Notes: generated by a model from the letters alone, not told the origin. 64,000 nt of DNA from Niallia nealsonii (GCF_002835805.1 NZ_PISE01000008.1:100738-164737); one strand, 5' to 3'; counted from the stretch's first letter, positions 45,250 through 57,232 are shown. Numbers and translations: made by a program.

Positions 45250-46047
45250 TTGGAAAGAGCAATAGGGGTTATAGATTCGGGAGTTGGTGGACTAACAGTT
45301 GCAAAAGAAATTATGCGCCAGCTGCCATATGAAAATATTATTTACTTAGGCGATACGGCAAGATGTCCATACGGCCCAAGAACGGGAGAGGAAGTCAAAA
45401 AATTCACATGGGAAATGACAAGATTTTTATTGCAGCGGAATATTAAAATGCTTGTTATTGCCTGTAATACAGCAACTGCTGTTGCACTAGAAGAAATAAA
45501 AGAACAGCTTTCTATTCCAGTTATTGGGGTAATTATTCCAGGTGCCCGAACAGCTATTAAAGTGACCAAAAATAATTATATTGGCATGATTGGCACAATT
45601 GGCACTGTAAGAAGTCGAGCGTATGAACATGCATTAAAACAGATAAATTTTCGTGTGAAAACAGAAAGCCTTGCATGTCCTAAGTTTGTTCCTTTAGTGG
45701 AAAGCGGAGAATATGAAGGGCCAGTTGCCAAAAAAATTGTGGCAAAAACATTAAAGCCACTAAAGGGTTCAGGAATTGATACATTGATTCTAGGATGTAC
45801 GCACTATCCATTGCTGGAAAAAGTAATTCGTGAAGAAATGGGGCCTGATGTAAAGGTAATCAGCTCTGGAGCTGAAACAGCAAGAGAGGTAAGCACAATC
45901 CTTGCCCATAGCAATCAGTTAGCTTCTTGTAAAAGCAATACAGGACATCAATTTTTTACAACAGGCTCAAAAGATATTTTTGCAAGAATTGCATCTAAGT
46001 GGCTACAGAAAAATATTGAAGTGGTAGAAACGATTAAACTAAGCTAG
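45250..46047 (+). CDS. racE: Glutamate racemase
   Basis: A 265-residue enzyme making D-glutamate for peptidoglycan. Two-domain fold with [18 protein letters not shown] at the N-terminus, catalytic Cys in [13 protein letters not shown] (about 74) and the second catalytic Cys in [11 protein letters not shown] (about 185), together with SGAETAREV. Length canonical. The start is a TTG at 45250 with GAGGCGG upstream, as in the B. subtilis reading. Terminator directly at the 3' end. Confidence 0.97.
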   Translation: MERAIGVIDSGVGGLTVAKEIMRQLPYENIIYLGDTARCPYGPRTGEEVKKFTWEMTRFLLQRNIKMLVIACNTATAVALEEIKEQLSIPVIGVIIPGARTAIKVTKNNYIGMIGTIGTVRSRAYEHALKQINFRVKTESLACPKFVPLVESGEYEGPVAKKIVAKTLKPLKGSGIDTLILGCTHYPLLEKVIREEMGPDVKVISSGAETAREVSTILAHSNQLASCKSNTGHQFFTTGSKDIFARIASKWLQKNIEVVETIKLS

Positions 46048-46067
46048 CAATAAGCTTAGTTTTTTTA
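46038..46067 (+). terminator. Terminator after racE
   Basis: ACTAAGCT / AGCTTAGT stem and T7; the racE stop codon is within the stem. Confidence 0.85.
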
Positions 46068-46168
46068 TTTTAGTAGATTAATTATAAATTTTTTCTCTTC
46101 TAAGGGGTCTAAATTAAAAATATGCTCGTATATATATTAGTACAAACTGTCTTAGGAGTGATTTGAGA

Positions 46169-47233
46169 ATGTCTAAGAATAAAAAAACGGCAATCGTTTC
46201 AGCGGTACTTCTTTCAACAGCCATGCTTTCTGGATGTAGTCTATTCGGTAACGATACAAAAGTAAATGTGGATCCGCCTAAAAACACATATAGTGAAAAT
46301 GCAGCAAAAGAGAGCACAAATACAGCCAAGGAAACGAGCGGAAAAGCTGCAGCTGAAAACTCTATTGCGACAGAACTATATTTAGTGGACAAAGACGGAT
46401 ATATTGTGCCACAAACGGTTAATTTGCCACAAACTAAAAGTATAGCAACAGAAGCACTAGAGTATTTAGTGAAAAATGGACCGGTAACTGATATGCTTCC
46501 AAATGGATTCCAAGCAGTTATTCCTCAAGACACAAAAATAAGTGTGAATATTAAAAAGAAAGTGGCGACAGTAGACTTTTCCAAAGAATTTAAAGAATAT
46601 AAAAAAGAAGATGAAGCAAAAATTCTCCAATCCATCACTTGGACATTAACACAATTTAATTCTATTAATTCAGTAAAACTGCAAATAAACGGGAAAGCAT
46701 TAACAGAGATGCCTGTTGATAAAACACCTATTCAAAATGCTTTAACAAGAGCAGATGGAATCAATATTGATACGTCAGATGTAACAGATATTACAAATAC
46801 AAAACCATTAACAGTTTATTATATTGGCGGAGATTCAGGAGCCTACTATTATGTGCCGGTTACTAAAAGGGTTAACAATGGAGAAGAGAATAATATTGCA
46901 GCAGCAGTGGAAGAATTAGTAAAGGGTCCAGAGAAAAGCTCTTCACTTGTAACAGAAATATCACCTGATGCAAAACTGCTCGATACTCCAAAAGTAGCAG
47001 ATGGGAAAGTAACGCTAAACTTTAACGATTCTATTTATAGTAGTTTTGATGATAAAGAAAAAATGGTGACGGATATGGCCATTAACTCACTTGTTTTATC
47101 TTTAACAGAGCAAGAAGGAATTGAGAGTGTTGCATTAACTGTGGATGGAAAAGACCAGCTTCAAAATGAAGAAGGAAAAAGTTTATCAGCACCTGTAACC
47201 CGCCCGCAAAAAGTGAACACAGGTAGTTATTAA
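46169..47233 (+). CDS. gerM: Spore germination lipoprotein GerM
   Basis: A 354-residue lipoprotein with a signal peptide and lipobox LSGCSLF (Cys about 24), then two GerMN (SpoIIIAH-like ring-forming) domains: about 72-185 (ALEYLVKNGPVTDMLPNGFQAVIP...KVATVDFSKEF) and about 205-340 (AAAVEELVKGPEKSS...GKVTLNFNDS). Known: GerM in B. subtilis supports engulfment and germination as a ring beside the SpoIIQ-SpoIIIAH channel in the intermembrane space. Start: ATG at 46169 with AGGAG upstream; a TTG at 46163 is possible. The upstream region has only a weak sigma-E-like box. Confidence 0.93.
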   Translation: MSKNKKTAIVSAVLLSTAMLSGCSLFGNDTKVNVDPPKNTYSENAAKESTNTAKETSGKAAAENSIATELYLVDKDGYIVPQTVNLPQTKSIATEALEYLVKNGPVTDMLPNGFQAVIPQDTKISVNIKKKVATVDFSKEFKEYKKEDEAKILQSITWTLTQFNSINSVKLQINGKALTEMPVDKTPIQNALTRADGINIDTSDVTDITNTKPLTVYYIGGDSGAYYYVPVTKRVNNGEENNIAAAVEELVKGPEKSSSLVTEISPDAKLLDTPKVADGKVTLNFNDSIYSSFDDKEKMVTDMAINSLVLSLTEQEGIESVALTVDGKDQLQNEEGKSLSAPVTRPQKVNTGSY

Positions 47234-47348
47234 AAAAAGATTTTTGCTATAATAAATAGTAGTAGAGTAGGGTTTGCATTTATGCAGCCCTCTTTCTTAT
47301 GAATAAGTTGTGAAAATCTTGTTAGCGACTGAAGAATGGAGGAGTACT

Positions 47349-48095
47349 ATGCGACATGATAAACGGCAAAATGCTCAATTAAGATCAGTGCATATCGAAA
47401 GCAATTATTTAAAACACCCAGAAGGATCTGTGTTAATAACTGTTGGTGATACAAAGGTTATTTGTACAGCAACAATTGAAGATCGGGTTCCGCCATTTAT
47501 GCGAGGAAGCGGAAAAGGGTGGATTACAGCTGAGTATAGCATGCTTCCAAGAGCAACCGAGCAACGTAATATAAGAGAAGCAGCCAAAGGGAAAATAACA
47601 GGAAGAACAATGGAGATCCAGCGTCTAATAGGAAGAGCGCTTCGGGCTGCAGTAAACTTAGAAGCAATTGGGGAACGTACGGTGTGGATAGACTGTGATG
47701 TGATTCAAGCGGACGGAGGTACAAGAACGGCTTCTATTACTGGGGCATTTGTAGCAATGGCGATTGCACTGGACAAACTTTCCCAACAGAAAAAACTAGC
47801 AGCGTATCCTGTGCGCACTTTTTTAGCAGCAACTAGTGTAGGGATTTTAAATAATAAAGAGGCAGTGTTAGACTTAGATTATGTCGAAGATTCTAGTGCA
47901 GAAGTAGATATGAATCTTATTATGACGAGTGAAAATGAATTTGTAGAACTTCAAGGAACAGGGGAAGAAGCTACTTTTTCCTATCAACAATTGCAAACAT
48001 TATTAAGTTTAGGAGAAAGTGGTATACATAAGCTGATCGAAATTCAACAAGAAGTGCTTGGGGAAGAAATAACGAATAAAATAATGAAAAAATAG
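47349..48095 (+). CDS. rph: Ribonuclease PH
   Basis: A 248-residue phosphorolytic 3'-5' exoribonuclease that trims tRNA 3' ends. Features: the opening [13 protein letters not shown], the phosphate-site segment [57 protein letters not shown] and [15 protein letters not shown]. Start: ATG 47349 with GGAGG upstream. First gene of rph-rdgB-ysnB; an AGGG...CCCT hairpin lies between gerM and this unit near 47270. Confidence 0.97.
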   Translation: MRHDKRQNAQLRSVHIESNYLKHPEGSVLITVGDTKVICTATIEDRVPPFMRGSGKGWITAEYSMLPRATEQRNIREAAKGKITGRTMEIQRLIGRALRAAVNLEAIGERTVWIDCDVIQADGGTRTASITGAFVAMAIALDKLSQQKKLAAYPVRTFLAATSVGILNNKEAVLDLDYVEDSSAEVDMNLIMTSENEFVELQGTGEEATFSYQQLQTLLSLGESGIHKLIEIQQEVLGEEITNKIMKK

Positions 48096-48118
48096 ATGTA
48101 GTCGAAAAGGAGATTCTG

Positions 48119-48721
48119 ATGAAGGAAATAATTATTGCCACAAAAAATGCAGGTAAGGCAAAAGAATTTGTGCAAATGTTTGCACCAATGGGGTTTATGG
48201 TTAAAACATTGCTGGATTATCCAGAAATAGAAGATGTAGAAGAAACGGGTACAACCTTTGAAGAAAATGCGATAATAAAAGCAGAAACAGTTTCTAAACA
48301 ATTAGGAACGATTGTTATATCTGACGATTCTGGCTTAATAATTGATGCATTGGATGGAAAACCAGGTGTATATTCTGCTCGTTATGCAGGAAATGGGAAA
48401 AACGATGAAGAAAATATGACAAAAGTGCTTGGAGAATTAAAAGGTGTTCCAACAGATAAAAGAACAGCACGTTTCTGTTGTACGATTGCGGTGGCTAATC
48501 CAAAAAAGAAGACATTAACTTTTACTGGAACATGTGAGGGACTTATTTTAGAAGAAAAAAGGGGAGAGTTTGGTTTCGGCTATGATCCAATTTTTTATGT
48601 GGTAGAAAAAGAAAAATCAATGGCGGAGCTTCCTGCGGAAATAAAAAATCAGATAAGCCACCGTGCCGATGCAATCAAAAAACTAAAAGCACAAATTAAT
48701 TCTGTTTTAAAGGAGGGATAA
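48119..48721 (+). CDS. rdgB: XTP/dITP diphosphatase (non-canonical purine NTPase)
   Basis: A 200-residue Ham1-family pyrophosphatase that removes dITP and XTP from the nucleotide pool. Motifs: [60 protein letters not shown] and [11 protein letters not shown]. Length canonical. Start ATG with AAAAGGAG upstream, 23 nt after rph. The next gene starts 1 nt after the stop, pointing to translational coupling. Confidence 0.96.
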   Translation: MKEIIIATKNAGKAKEFVQMFAPMGFMVKTLLDYPEIEDVEETGTTFEENAIIKAETVSKQLGTIVISDDSGLIIDALDGKPGVYSARYAGNGKNDEENMTKVLGELKGVPTDKRTARFCCTIAVANPKKKTLTFTGTCEGLILEEKRGEFGFGYDPIFYVVEKEKSMAELPAEIKNQISHRADAIKKLKAQINSVLKEG

Positions 48722-48722
48722 C

Positions 48723-49238
48723 ATGAAAGTTCTGATTGTAAGTGATAGTCATGGCTTGGTAAATGAATTAGAAGAATTAAAAAAGAGGCATAAGAAAGAA
48801 GTGGATTTATTTCTTCATTGCGGAGATTCTGAACTAACTGCAAATGAAGTAGCTATAGAAGGGTATAAATCAGTTCGGGGAAATTGTGACTATGAAGAAA
48901 AATATCCAAATGAGCTAGTGGAGGAAGCTACTACTGCGAAAATCTTTTTAACACACGGTCATTTATATGGTGTGAAGTCTTCTGTGAATAATTTATTGTA
49001 TCGGGCAAAAGAAGTTGGAGCAAATATTGTTTGCTTTGGGCATTCTCACTACTTAGGGATGGAGTTAATTGATGGGATTTTATTTATTAATCCAGGGAGT
49101 TTAAGGCTGCCAAGAGGAAGAATAGAAAAAACATATGTTATATTAACGATTTCCCCAGATAAATACAAAACAGAAGTATATGATTATGTTCATGGGAAAA
49201 TAGCAAATTTAACGACAGAATTTTCTAGAGAAGAGTAA
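48723..49238 (+). CDS. ysnB: YfcE/MJ0936-type phosphodiesterase YsnB
   Basis: A 171-residue metallophosphoesterase with the calcineurin-like signature series SDSHG, HCGDSE, GNCDYE, THGHLYG and GHSHY providing the two-metal site. It cleaves phosphodiesters of unknown physiological identity. The Shine-Dalgarno AAGGAGGG overlaps the end of rdgB. Last gene of its operon, with a strong terminator after it. Confidence 0.93.
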   Translation: MKVLIVSDSHGLVNELEELKKRHKKEVDLFLHCGDSELTANEVAIEGYKSVRGNCDYEEKYPNELVEEATTAKIFLTHGHLYGVKSSVNNLLYRAKEVGANIVCFGHSHYLGMELIDGILFINPGSLRLPRGRIEKTYVILTISPDKYKTEVYDYVHGKIANLTTEFSREE

Positions 49239-49247
49239 CTGCAAATG

Positions 49248-49290
49248 TTTTCCTAACAAGGAAATAAAAAATCCTTGTTAGGAAAAAAGT
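49248..49290 (+). terminator. Terminator after ysnB
   Basis: TTTTCCTAACAAGGA / TCCTTGTTAGGAAAA, a 15-bp perfect stem with a 9-nt loop. Confidence 0.88.
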
Positions 49291-49303
49291 TTTGTAAAAA
49301 CAA

Positions 49304-49332
49304 TTGACTTTTACTTTAATAGCACATATAAT
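49304..49332 (+). promoter_or_regulatory. Sigma-A promoter of the tRNA-Arg pair
   Basis: TTGACT (49304-49309), a 17-nt spacer and TATAAT (49327-49332), 39 nt before the first tRNA. Confidence 0.8.
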
Positions 49333-49371
49333 AAATATTGTCCTCGTGACATGTAACAAAATAATGATGAT

Positions 49372-49445
49372 GTCCCAGTAGCTCAGCCGGATAGAGCATA
49401 CGCCTTCTAAGCGTACGGTCGGGAGTTCGAATCTCTCCTGGGACG
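49372..49445 (+). tRNA. tRNA-Arg (anticodon TCT), copy 1
   Basis: 74 nt fold as a full cloverleaf: acceptor GTCCCAG / CTGGGAC, D arm GCTC/GAGC, anticodon arm TACGC-CTTCTAA-GCGTA with anticodon TCT (reads AGA/AGG), T arm GGGAG-TTCGAAT-CTCTC, discriminator G. CCA is not encoded. Confidence 0.96.
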
Positions 49446-49493
49446 TATTAAATTATTTCTGTTATCATGAATAGGATATTTTTTAAAAAACAT

Positions 49494-49567
49494 GTCCCAG
49501 TAGCTCAGCCGGATAGAGCATACGCCTTCTAAGCGTACGGTCGGGAGTTCGAATCTCTCCTGGGACG
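49494..49567 (+). tRNA. tRNA-Arg (anticodon TCT), copy 2
   Basis: Identical over all 74 nt to the copy 48 nt upstream, with unrelated flanks beyond 1-4 bases. CCA is not encoded. Probably on the same transcript, ending in the hairpin at 49586. Confidence 0.96.
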
Positions 49568-49585
49568 TATTTTCGGATAAAGAAT

Positions 49586-49620
49586 AAAAATCCACTCTTA
49601 TCATTTAAGAGTGGATTTTT
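49586..49620. terminator. Terminator after the tRNA pair, probably shared with ysnF
   Basis: AAAAATCCACTCTTA / TAAGAGTGGATTTTT: a near-perfect long stem with T tracts on both strands. Confidence 0.85.
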
Positions 49621-49649
49621 ATTTGGATTTATTAATGAAGAAGGACAGC

Positions 49650-50486
49650 TCATTTTCTCCTTAAGGTATCTTCCTCTGCTCCACGAACATTGCCTTCTTT
49701 ATTAAAGTGAGCTTCTTCTTTTTTTACAGTTTCAGAAATATGTTCGTTTTCTTCAACTGTTTTTTTCCCAACAACAATCTCTTCAGTAACCACTGGTTTT
49801 TTTGTAACTTCTAGTCGTTCCTCAACAATGGGAACCCTGATTGTTTCTGAGTCGTTGACAGGAGACACTTCACCTGAAGAGTCACTAACTGGGCGACGTT
49901 CGACATACACTTCATCATGCTTTACCGGAACATCTATTTTCTTCTCTTCTGTTATAACTTCTTTGCTGACTTGAATCTCTCCGGTTTGCACATTCTCTCT
50001 GTCTATATTTAATTCTTCTTCTCTAATAGGCATGATTTTTTCTTCTTTTGTACTATAAGTATTTCCATTATTAGAAACATCTGCTATAGCTGAATACGAA
50101 TCAGATGAGAAATCTTCTCGATTTAAGTTATCCGTTTCTGTATTATCACTTTTTACTAATAGAAATTTGCCATCTTCTAATTCCTCATTATATTTATCAA
50201 CTTCTTCTTTGGGAAGATCTAAATTATTTAAGCTATTTCCAGCTAATCCAAGATCATCCAGTGTAAAGAAATCTTTTAGTTTTTCAAAAAATGATGCAGA
50301 ATTATTATTTTTAATATCTGTTGCTTGATATATATCTGCATTTGTCTGAGTTTCTAAATAATCTGTATCCTTTCTATTTGTAATAACGGAAAAACTAGCA
50401 GATTCATACCCCTTAGCAGAGAAACCCTCAATTGCTGAAATTGTTTCTTCTGGCGTTTCGTACACGCCTATTACATGTCTAGTCAT
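49650..50486 (-). CDS. ysnF: General stress protein YsnF (YflT-like + DUF2382)
   Basis: A 278-residue soluble, highly acidic protein. The N-terminal YflT-like stress domain (about 1-110: HVIGVYETPEETISAIEGFSAKG, SFSVITNR, FFTLDDL) is joined by a linker to a C-terminal DUF2382 domain (about 150-270) with repeated E-E-K-x-x-V-x-K/E-x-x-V elements (LNIDRENVQTGEIQVSKEVI, VKHDEVYVERRPV, IRVPIVEERLEVTKKPVV). The molecular role is unknown. GGAGGAAGAAAG precedes the ATG. A clear sigma-B promoter stands upstream, fitting a general stress regulon gene. Confidence 0.9.
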   Translation of the reverse strand: MTRHVIGVYETPEETISAIEGFSAKGYESASFSVITNRKDTDYLETQTNADIYQATDIKNNNSASFFEKLKDFFTLDDLGLAGNSLNNLDLPKEEVDKYNEELEDGKFLLVKSDNTETDNLNREDFSSDSYSAIADVSNNGNTYSTKEEKIMPIREEELNIDRENVQTGEIQVSKEVITEEKKIDVPVKHDEVYVERRPVSDSSGEVSPVNDSETIRVPIVEERLEVTKKPVVTEEIVVGKKTVEENEHISETVKKEEAHFNKEGNVRGAEEDTLRRK

Positions 50487-50535
50487 CTCTTTCTTCCTCC
50501 TTTTTTATTTTAGATAATCGATTATGTAATAGTTG

Positions 50536-50560
50536 ATTCCCGTTGTATTTTCTTTTAAAC
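50536..50560 (-). promoter_or_regulatory. Sigma-B promoter of ysnF
   Basis: On the minus strand GTTTAA (50560-50555), a 13-nt spacer and GGGAAT (50541-50536) match the sigma-B consensus GTTTAA-N12-14-GGGWAW. It is 50 nt upstream of the start codon. Confidence 0.75.
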
Positions 50561-50928
50561 AATATATAAAAATGTAAATTTATCCATTCACTATGAAAAC
50601 TGATAGTTTGTAACATGTTGAATTTGTTTATATAGTGATAATCTATGGTATAAGACAGTAAATCTAAAAAATATCTTTCATAAAAATAAATGCTCATAAT
50701 TGATTTTAATCTTTATTCTAAAATAATATTTTTGGTTATTTTTTAAAAAAAAAATAAATTCTAGAGAGGAAATGAATAAAATGAATAATATTCTGACATT
50801 TGTTTGTGAACTTCCTTCTCATAATAAAAGAAAAAATTGTTAAATTTATGTATAAAATGGTTAAAAAAAGAAAAAATATAAATAGTATCTATTCGTATAT
50901 TAAAAGTTCACAAAGTTGTAAAAAAATA
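50561..50928. other. AT-rich intergenic region
   Basis: About 370 bp separating the divergent ysnF and YolD-like units. A 20-23 codon frame starting at 50772 or 50781 has a possible binding site but no supporting features. Nothing else seen. Confidence 0.4.
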
Positions 50929-50970
50929 TTGGAAACGCTTACTTGTTTTGTTGTATAATAGACATATAAT
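50929..50970 (+). promoter_or_regulatory. cre site overlapping the promoter of the YolD-like gene
   Basis: TTGGAAACGCTTACT (50929-50943) matches the cre consensus WTGNAANCGNWNNCW at every position. It overlaps or abuts a promoter TTGTTT (50943-50948) with TATAAT (50965-50970), 16-nt spacing. CcpA repression is the likely result. Confidence 0.65.
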
Positions 50971-51035
50971 GATTACATTAATATTTTATTATGTGAATAG
51001 ATGATCAAATTAAAATTAAAAAGGAGAAATGCAAC

Positions 51036-51230
51036 ATGATTTTAAAAGAATTAGGAAGGAATAGAATGATTATTATCAACTATTATAAAAACGGATTTTT
51101 GCAAACCTGTAAAGGGTATGTGCAAAAATTAAATCTTAATGATCAAAGTATTGATCTAAAAGATGAAAGACAAAATCTACTAAATATTCGTATTTCATGG
51201 ATACATGATGTTACAGCAGTAAGCAAATGA
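51036..51230 (+). CDS. Small YolD-like family protein
   Basis: 64 residues with the core INYYKNGFLQTCKGYVQKLNLNDQSIDLKDE...ILNIRISWIHDVT, the small beta-barrel pattern of YolD-like proteins (Y-x-x-N-G/D-x-x-x-x-x-G-x-V/I-x-x-I/L-x-x-x-x-x-x-I-x-L). YolD genes often sit beside UvrX/Y-family polymerases, but none is here. The role is unknown. AAAGGAG precedes the ATG at 51036; a terminator follows. The presence of a perfect cre site suggests carbon-source control. Confidence 0.75.
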   Translation: MILKELGRNRMIIINYYKNGFLQTCKGYVQKLNLNDQSIDLKDERQNLLNIRISWIHDVTAVSK

Positions 51231-51235
51231 TTGGT

Positions 51236-51280
51236 GATAAATGCAATCGCTTTCTTTTTAAGAGGGTTGCATTTATCTTA
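51236..51280 (+). terminator. Terminator after the YolD-like gene
   Basis: GATAAATGCAA / TTGCATTTATC with an AT-rich loop. The 51281-51710 stretch that follows is AT-rich without recognisable genes. Confidence 0.7.
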
Positions 51281-51710
51281 ACTAAACTTGGAGAATAGAA
51301 AATGAAAAATGGATGAATCTGTTGTCAGCATTCTTTATAAGCAGGATAGAAAAACTATGTAAGAATATATAACAACATAATGTACATTGTTAGAATTATT
51401 GTATTATAATATGCAACATAAAGTAATGTATAGATGGAAGAAGAAATTAAGTGATTATTATCAATAGATTTGCAAAAATTAAGCAACTATATAGATGGTA
51501 ATCTCAATGGGCTATTAGCCAATAATAAAAGAATTTTTCCTCATTCAGGTAGGTACGAATAGATATTCCCCATCATAATCTTTTAGAGAGCGATATCTTA
51601 AAAGATTCTCCATATTCATTGCTTTTGATTATTTAATTTCAGATTGAAGAGTAAAAATTTAAAAATTTTTTTGAATAATTTAAAGTATATGAATTGTTTA
51701 TTTATCAGTA

Positions 51711-51725
51711 TTGTAAGCGATTCCA
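51711..51725 (+). promoter_or_regulatory. cre site upstream of the ilv-leu promoter
   Basis: TTGTAAGCGATTCCA matches the cre consensus at every defined position. Its centre is about 90 nt upstream of the predicted transcription start, which is where CcpA activates the B. subtilis ilv-leu operon. Confidence 0.75.
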
Positions 51726-51772
51726 ACTAAAATTAGATTGTTTTAATTATCTAATAATTCTCAAAAATACTG

Positions 51773-51801
51773 TTGACTCTTTTTTAGATTCGGCGTAAGA
51801 T
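51773..51801 (+). promoter_or_regulatory. Sigma-A promoter of ilvBHC-leuABCD
   Basis: TTGACT (51773-51778), a 17-nt spacer and TAAGAT (51796-51801). A weak CodY-like sequence AATTCTCAAAAATAC (10 of 15 matches) directly precedes it. Confidence 0.8.
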
Positions 51802-51899
51802 AACTTCAACAAAAGCAAAACAGAAAACAAAGCAAACGAGAAATGCTTTTGACAAAATGATTAATTATACTAAAAAATTAAAATAAAAATAATCCATAT

Positions 51900-52215
51900 A
51901 GAAAAATTCGATGAAGAGGATAAGTAGTTTCAAACCTGGGATTCCACAGAGAGCCGGTAGTGCTGAGAGCCGGTGAAGCCAGTTGAAATGAACTCACCTC
52001 CGAGTGTTGGCTTGAAAAACGGATGTTTTAGTAAAGCCGACCGAGTGATATCCACTCGTTACCAAAAAAATGAGCAGTTATCAAAACTGTTTCTCTTGAG
52101 TGCATGCACTTTTATATAGTGTATGAATTAGGGTGGTACCGTGGAAAGCAAAAGCCTTTTCATCCCTTGTCTACTACATTAGTTAGTATACATGGAGGTG
52201 AAAAGGCTTTTTTCA
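51900..52215 (+). ncRNA. T-box riboswitch, leucine, controlling ilv-leu
   Basis: The core AGGGTGGTACCGTG lies at 52130-52143; the terminator AAAAGCCTTTTCATC / GGTGAAAAGGCTTTTTT spans 52150-52215. The specifier is CTC at 51993-51995 (Leu), in the local context AACTCACCTCC. Uncharged tRNA-Leu should release termination and switch on the operon. Confidence 0.93.
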
Positions 52216-52266
52216 TTTAAATAGTCATGCTCTATCAGTACTTACTTTTATGAGGGGGTAAAATAA

Positions 52267-53988
52267 ATGTTACAGGAAACTGCCTTTGAAGAAACAAAGG
52301 CTAATACCAATACTAAACCATTAACTGGCGCTGACCTTTTATTGCAGGCTTTGGAAAAAGAGAATGTAGAATTTATTTTCGGTTATCCAGGTGGTGCCGT
52401 GTTGCCAATCTACGATAAAATATATGATTCGAAAATTTTTCATGTACTTCCTCGTCATGAGCAAGGTGGAATCCATGCAGCTGAAGGTTATGCAAGAATT
52501 TCTGGAAAACCGGGTGTAGTAATTGCAACCAGTGGTCCTGGTGCTACTAATATTGTAACAGGACTTGCAGATGCAATGATGGATTCTTTGCCATTGGTTG
52601 TATTTACAGGGCAAGTAGCAACAGGTGTGATTGGAACGGATGCATTCCAAGAAGCAGATATTTTAGGAATTACAACGCCGATTACAAAATACAATTGTCA
52701 AATTAGAAATTTGGAAGACATTCCAAAAATTATTAAAGAAGCATTCTATATTGCGACAAGTGGAAGACCAGGACCTGTATTAATTGATATTCCCAAAGAT
52801 ATCGCTGCAACTATTACAGAGGAGCCAAAGGAGCAGGAAATCAGTCTCCCGGGTTATCAGCCGACAACACAGCCTAACTACTTGCAGATTCGTAAATTGA
52901 CAGAAGCGGTGAGTGCAGCTAAAAAACCGGTTATTTTAGCTGGAGCAGGCGTTATTTTTGCAAAAGCAAGTGCGGAGCTGAAAGAGTATGCCGAGCAGCA
53001 GCAAATACCAGTTATTCATACTCTTTTAGGATTAGGCGGCTTTCCGGCAGATAATGAATTGTTTGTAGGCATGGGTGGCATGCATGGCTGTTATGCAGCT
53101 AATATGGCATTATACGAATGTGATTTGCTAATTAATGTAGGGGCCAGATTTGATGATAGGCTAACTGGAAACTTAGCTCATTTTGCTCCAAATGCAATGA
53201 AAGCACATATTGATATTGACCCAGCTGAAATCGGCAAAATTATTCCTACAAAGATCCCTGTAGTAGCAGATGCAAAAGAAGCTTTAACTGAATTGATCAA
53301 ACAAAATGGTAAAATGTCAGAACATAATGAATGGAATGAAAAAATAAAAAATTGGCAAAAAGAGTATCCTTATTATTATGAAAATTCTGATTTGTTAAAA
53401 CCACAAAAAGTGTTAGAGCTATTGTATGAAAAAACTGGCGGAAATGCTATTGTTACGACAGATGTTGGTCAGCATCAAATGTGGACAGCGCAGTATTACC
53501 AATTTAAAGAATCCAATAGATGGGTTACATCTGGTGGACTTGGAACGATGGGATTCGGATTGCCATCAAGTATTGGTGCACAATTAGCTGATCCTGATGC
53601 AACAGTATTGGCAATCAGCGGCGATGGTGGTTTCCAAATGTGCAGTCAGGAATTGGCGCTAATTAAAGAATTAAACTTGCCTATTAAAATTATCATTTTT
53701 AATAACCAGGCATTAGGAATGGTGAGACAATGGCAGGAATTCTTTTATGAATCTAGATTCTCTCACAGCAAGGAATCAGTACAGCCATCTTTTGTAAAGC
53801 TAGCAGAAGCGTATGGCATAAAAGGATATCAAATTTCTACTGACGAAGAAGCGGAAACGATTTTAGACCAGGTGTTAAATGAAAGAGAACCAGTATTGCT
53901 TGATTTCCGTTTAGATCCAAATGAAAATGTATATCCAATGATTGCACCTGGAAAAGGTTTACATGAAATGGTAGGGATGAAGCCATGA
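52267..53988 (+). CDS. ilvB: Acetolactate synthase large subunit
   Basis: A 573-residue ThDP- and FAD-dependent enzyme condensing pyruvate to acetolactate or with 2-oxobutyrate to acetohydroxybutyrate. Features: N-terminal domain with [13 protein letters not shown] and the catalytic Glu in [17 protein letters not shown], central FAD domain, and the ThDP motif [36 protein letters not shown] is upstream of the ATG. Overlaps ilvH by 4 nt (ATGA), indicating coupled synthesis of the two subunits. Confidence 0.98.
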   Translation: MLQETAFEETKANTNTKPLTGADLLLQALEKENVEFIFGYPGGAVLPIYDKIYDSKIFHVLPRHEQGGIHAAEGYARISGKPGVVIATSGPGATNIVTGLADAMMDSLPLVVFTGQVATGVIGTDAFQEADILGITTPITKYNCQIRNLEDIPKIIKEAFYIATSGRPGPVLIDIPKDIAATITEEPKEQEISLPGYQPTTQPNYLQIRKLTEAVSAAKKPVILAGAGVIFAKASAELKEYAEQQQIPVIHTLLGLGGFPADNELFVGMGGMHGCYAANMALYECDLLINVGARFDDRLTGNLAHFAPNAMKAHIDIDPAEIGKIIPTKIPVVADAKEALTELIKQNGKMSEHNEWNEKIKNWQKEYPYYYENSDLLKPQKVLELLYEKTGGNAIVTTDVGQHQMWTAQYYQFKESNRWVTSGGLGTMGFGLPSSIGAQLADPDATVLAISGDGGFQMCSQELALIKELNLPIKIIIFNNQALGMVRQWQEFFYESRFSHSKESVQPSFVKLAEAYGIKGYQISTDEEAETILDQVLNEREPVLLDFRLDPNENVYPMIAPGKGLHEMVGMKP

Positions 53989-54503
53989 AAAAAATTATTA
54001 GTTTAACTGTTTTGAATAAATCAGGTGTGTTAAACCGCATTACTAATTTATTTTCAAAAAGAAATTATAATATTGAGAGCATTTCTGTGGGGCACACAGA
54101 GAATGAAGGAATTTCACGCATAACTTGTGTGGTTCATGTCGAAAGCGACAGTGTAATTGAGCAAATTACGAAACAATTAAATAAGCAAGTAGACATTCTT
54201 AAAGTGGTGGATATCACAGACCAAGCCATTGTAGCAAGAGAGCTTGCACTAATTAAGGTGCTTGCTACTCCTCAAACTAGGCATGAATTGTATTCGCTAA
54301 TTGAACCATTTCGAGCGTCTGTTATAGATGTCAGCAAAGAAAGCATTGTCATCCAAATAACTGGTGAATCAAGCAAAGTAGAAGCATTTATTGAGCTAAT
54401 CCGTCCATACGGAATTAAAGAATTGGCGAGAACAGGCACTACTGCCTTCCCTCGTGGATCCCAAAAAAGCAATATTCAAAGAAGCACTTACTCTATAGTT
54501 TAA
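53985..54503 (+). CDS. ilvH: Acetolactate synthase small regulatory subunit
   Basis: A 172-residue regulatory subunit with an N-terminal ACT domain ([32 protein letters not shown]) and a C-terminal ferredoxin-like domain ([21 protein letters not shown]...[13 protein letters not shown]). It gives IlvB full activity and valine feedback inhibition. ATG overlaps the ilvB stop. Confidence 0.97.
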   Translation: MKKIISLTVLNKSGVLNRITNLFSKRNYNIESISVGHTENEGISRITCVVHVESDSVIEQITKQLNKQVDILKVVDITDQAIVARELALIKVLATPQTRHELYSLIEPFRASVIDVSKESIVIQITGESSKVEAFIELIRPYGIKELARTGTTAFPRGSQKSNIQRSTYSIV

Positions 54504-54550
54504 TTAATTTATTATATAAAACTAACATTTGAAAACGAAAGGGAGAATAA

Positions 54551-57098
<2,548 letters not shown>

Positions 57099-57165
57099 TT
57101 ATTTATTCTGTTAGCAAATAAATTTTCAGCTTGTAAAGTAAAGTTCAAAATAAATAAACATTTAA

Positions 57166-57199
57166 CCATCAGTGAAGTTATATTTTGCTTCACTGATGG
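57166..57199 (+). other. Perfect 12-bp hairpin in the leuA-leuB junction
   Basis: CCATCAGTGAAG / CTTCACTGATGG with a 10-nt loop, not followed by a T tract. It lies 67 nt after leuA and 33 nt before leuB. It is not a normal terminator; a role in mRNA processing or stability is likely. Confidence 0.6.
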
Positions 57200-57232
57200 C
57201 AGTTTCACGTAGAATGGAAAGGGCGAATTAGA

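Noticed and set aside
50772..50843. Small peptide gene of 20-23 codons
   Set aside because: The Shine-Dalgarno spacing is ambiguous and there is no conservation evidence from one sequence.
51756..51770. CodY box before ilvB
   Set aside because: Only 10 of 15 positions match; kept as a remark, not as a feature.
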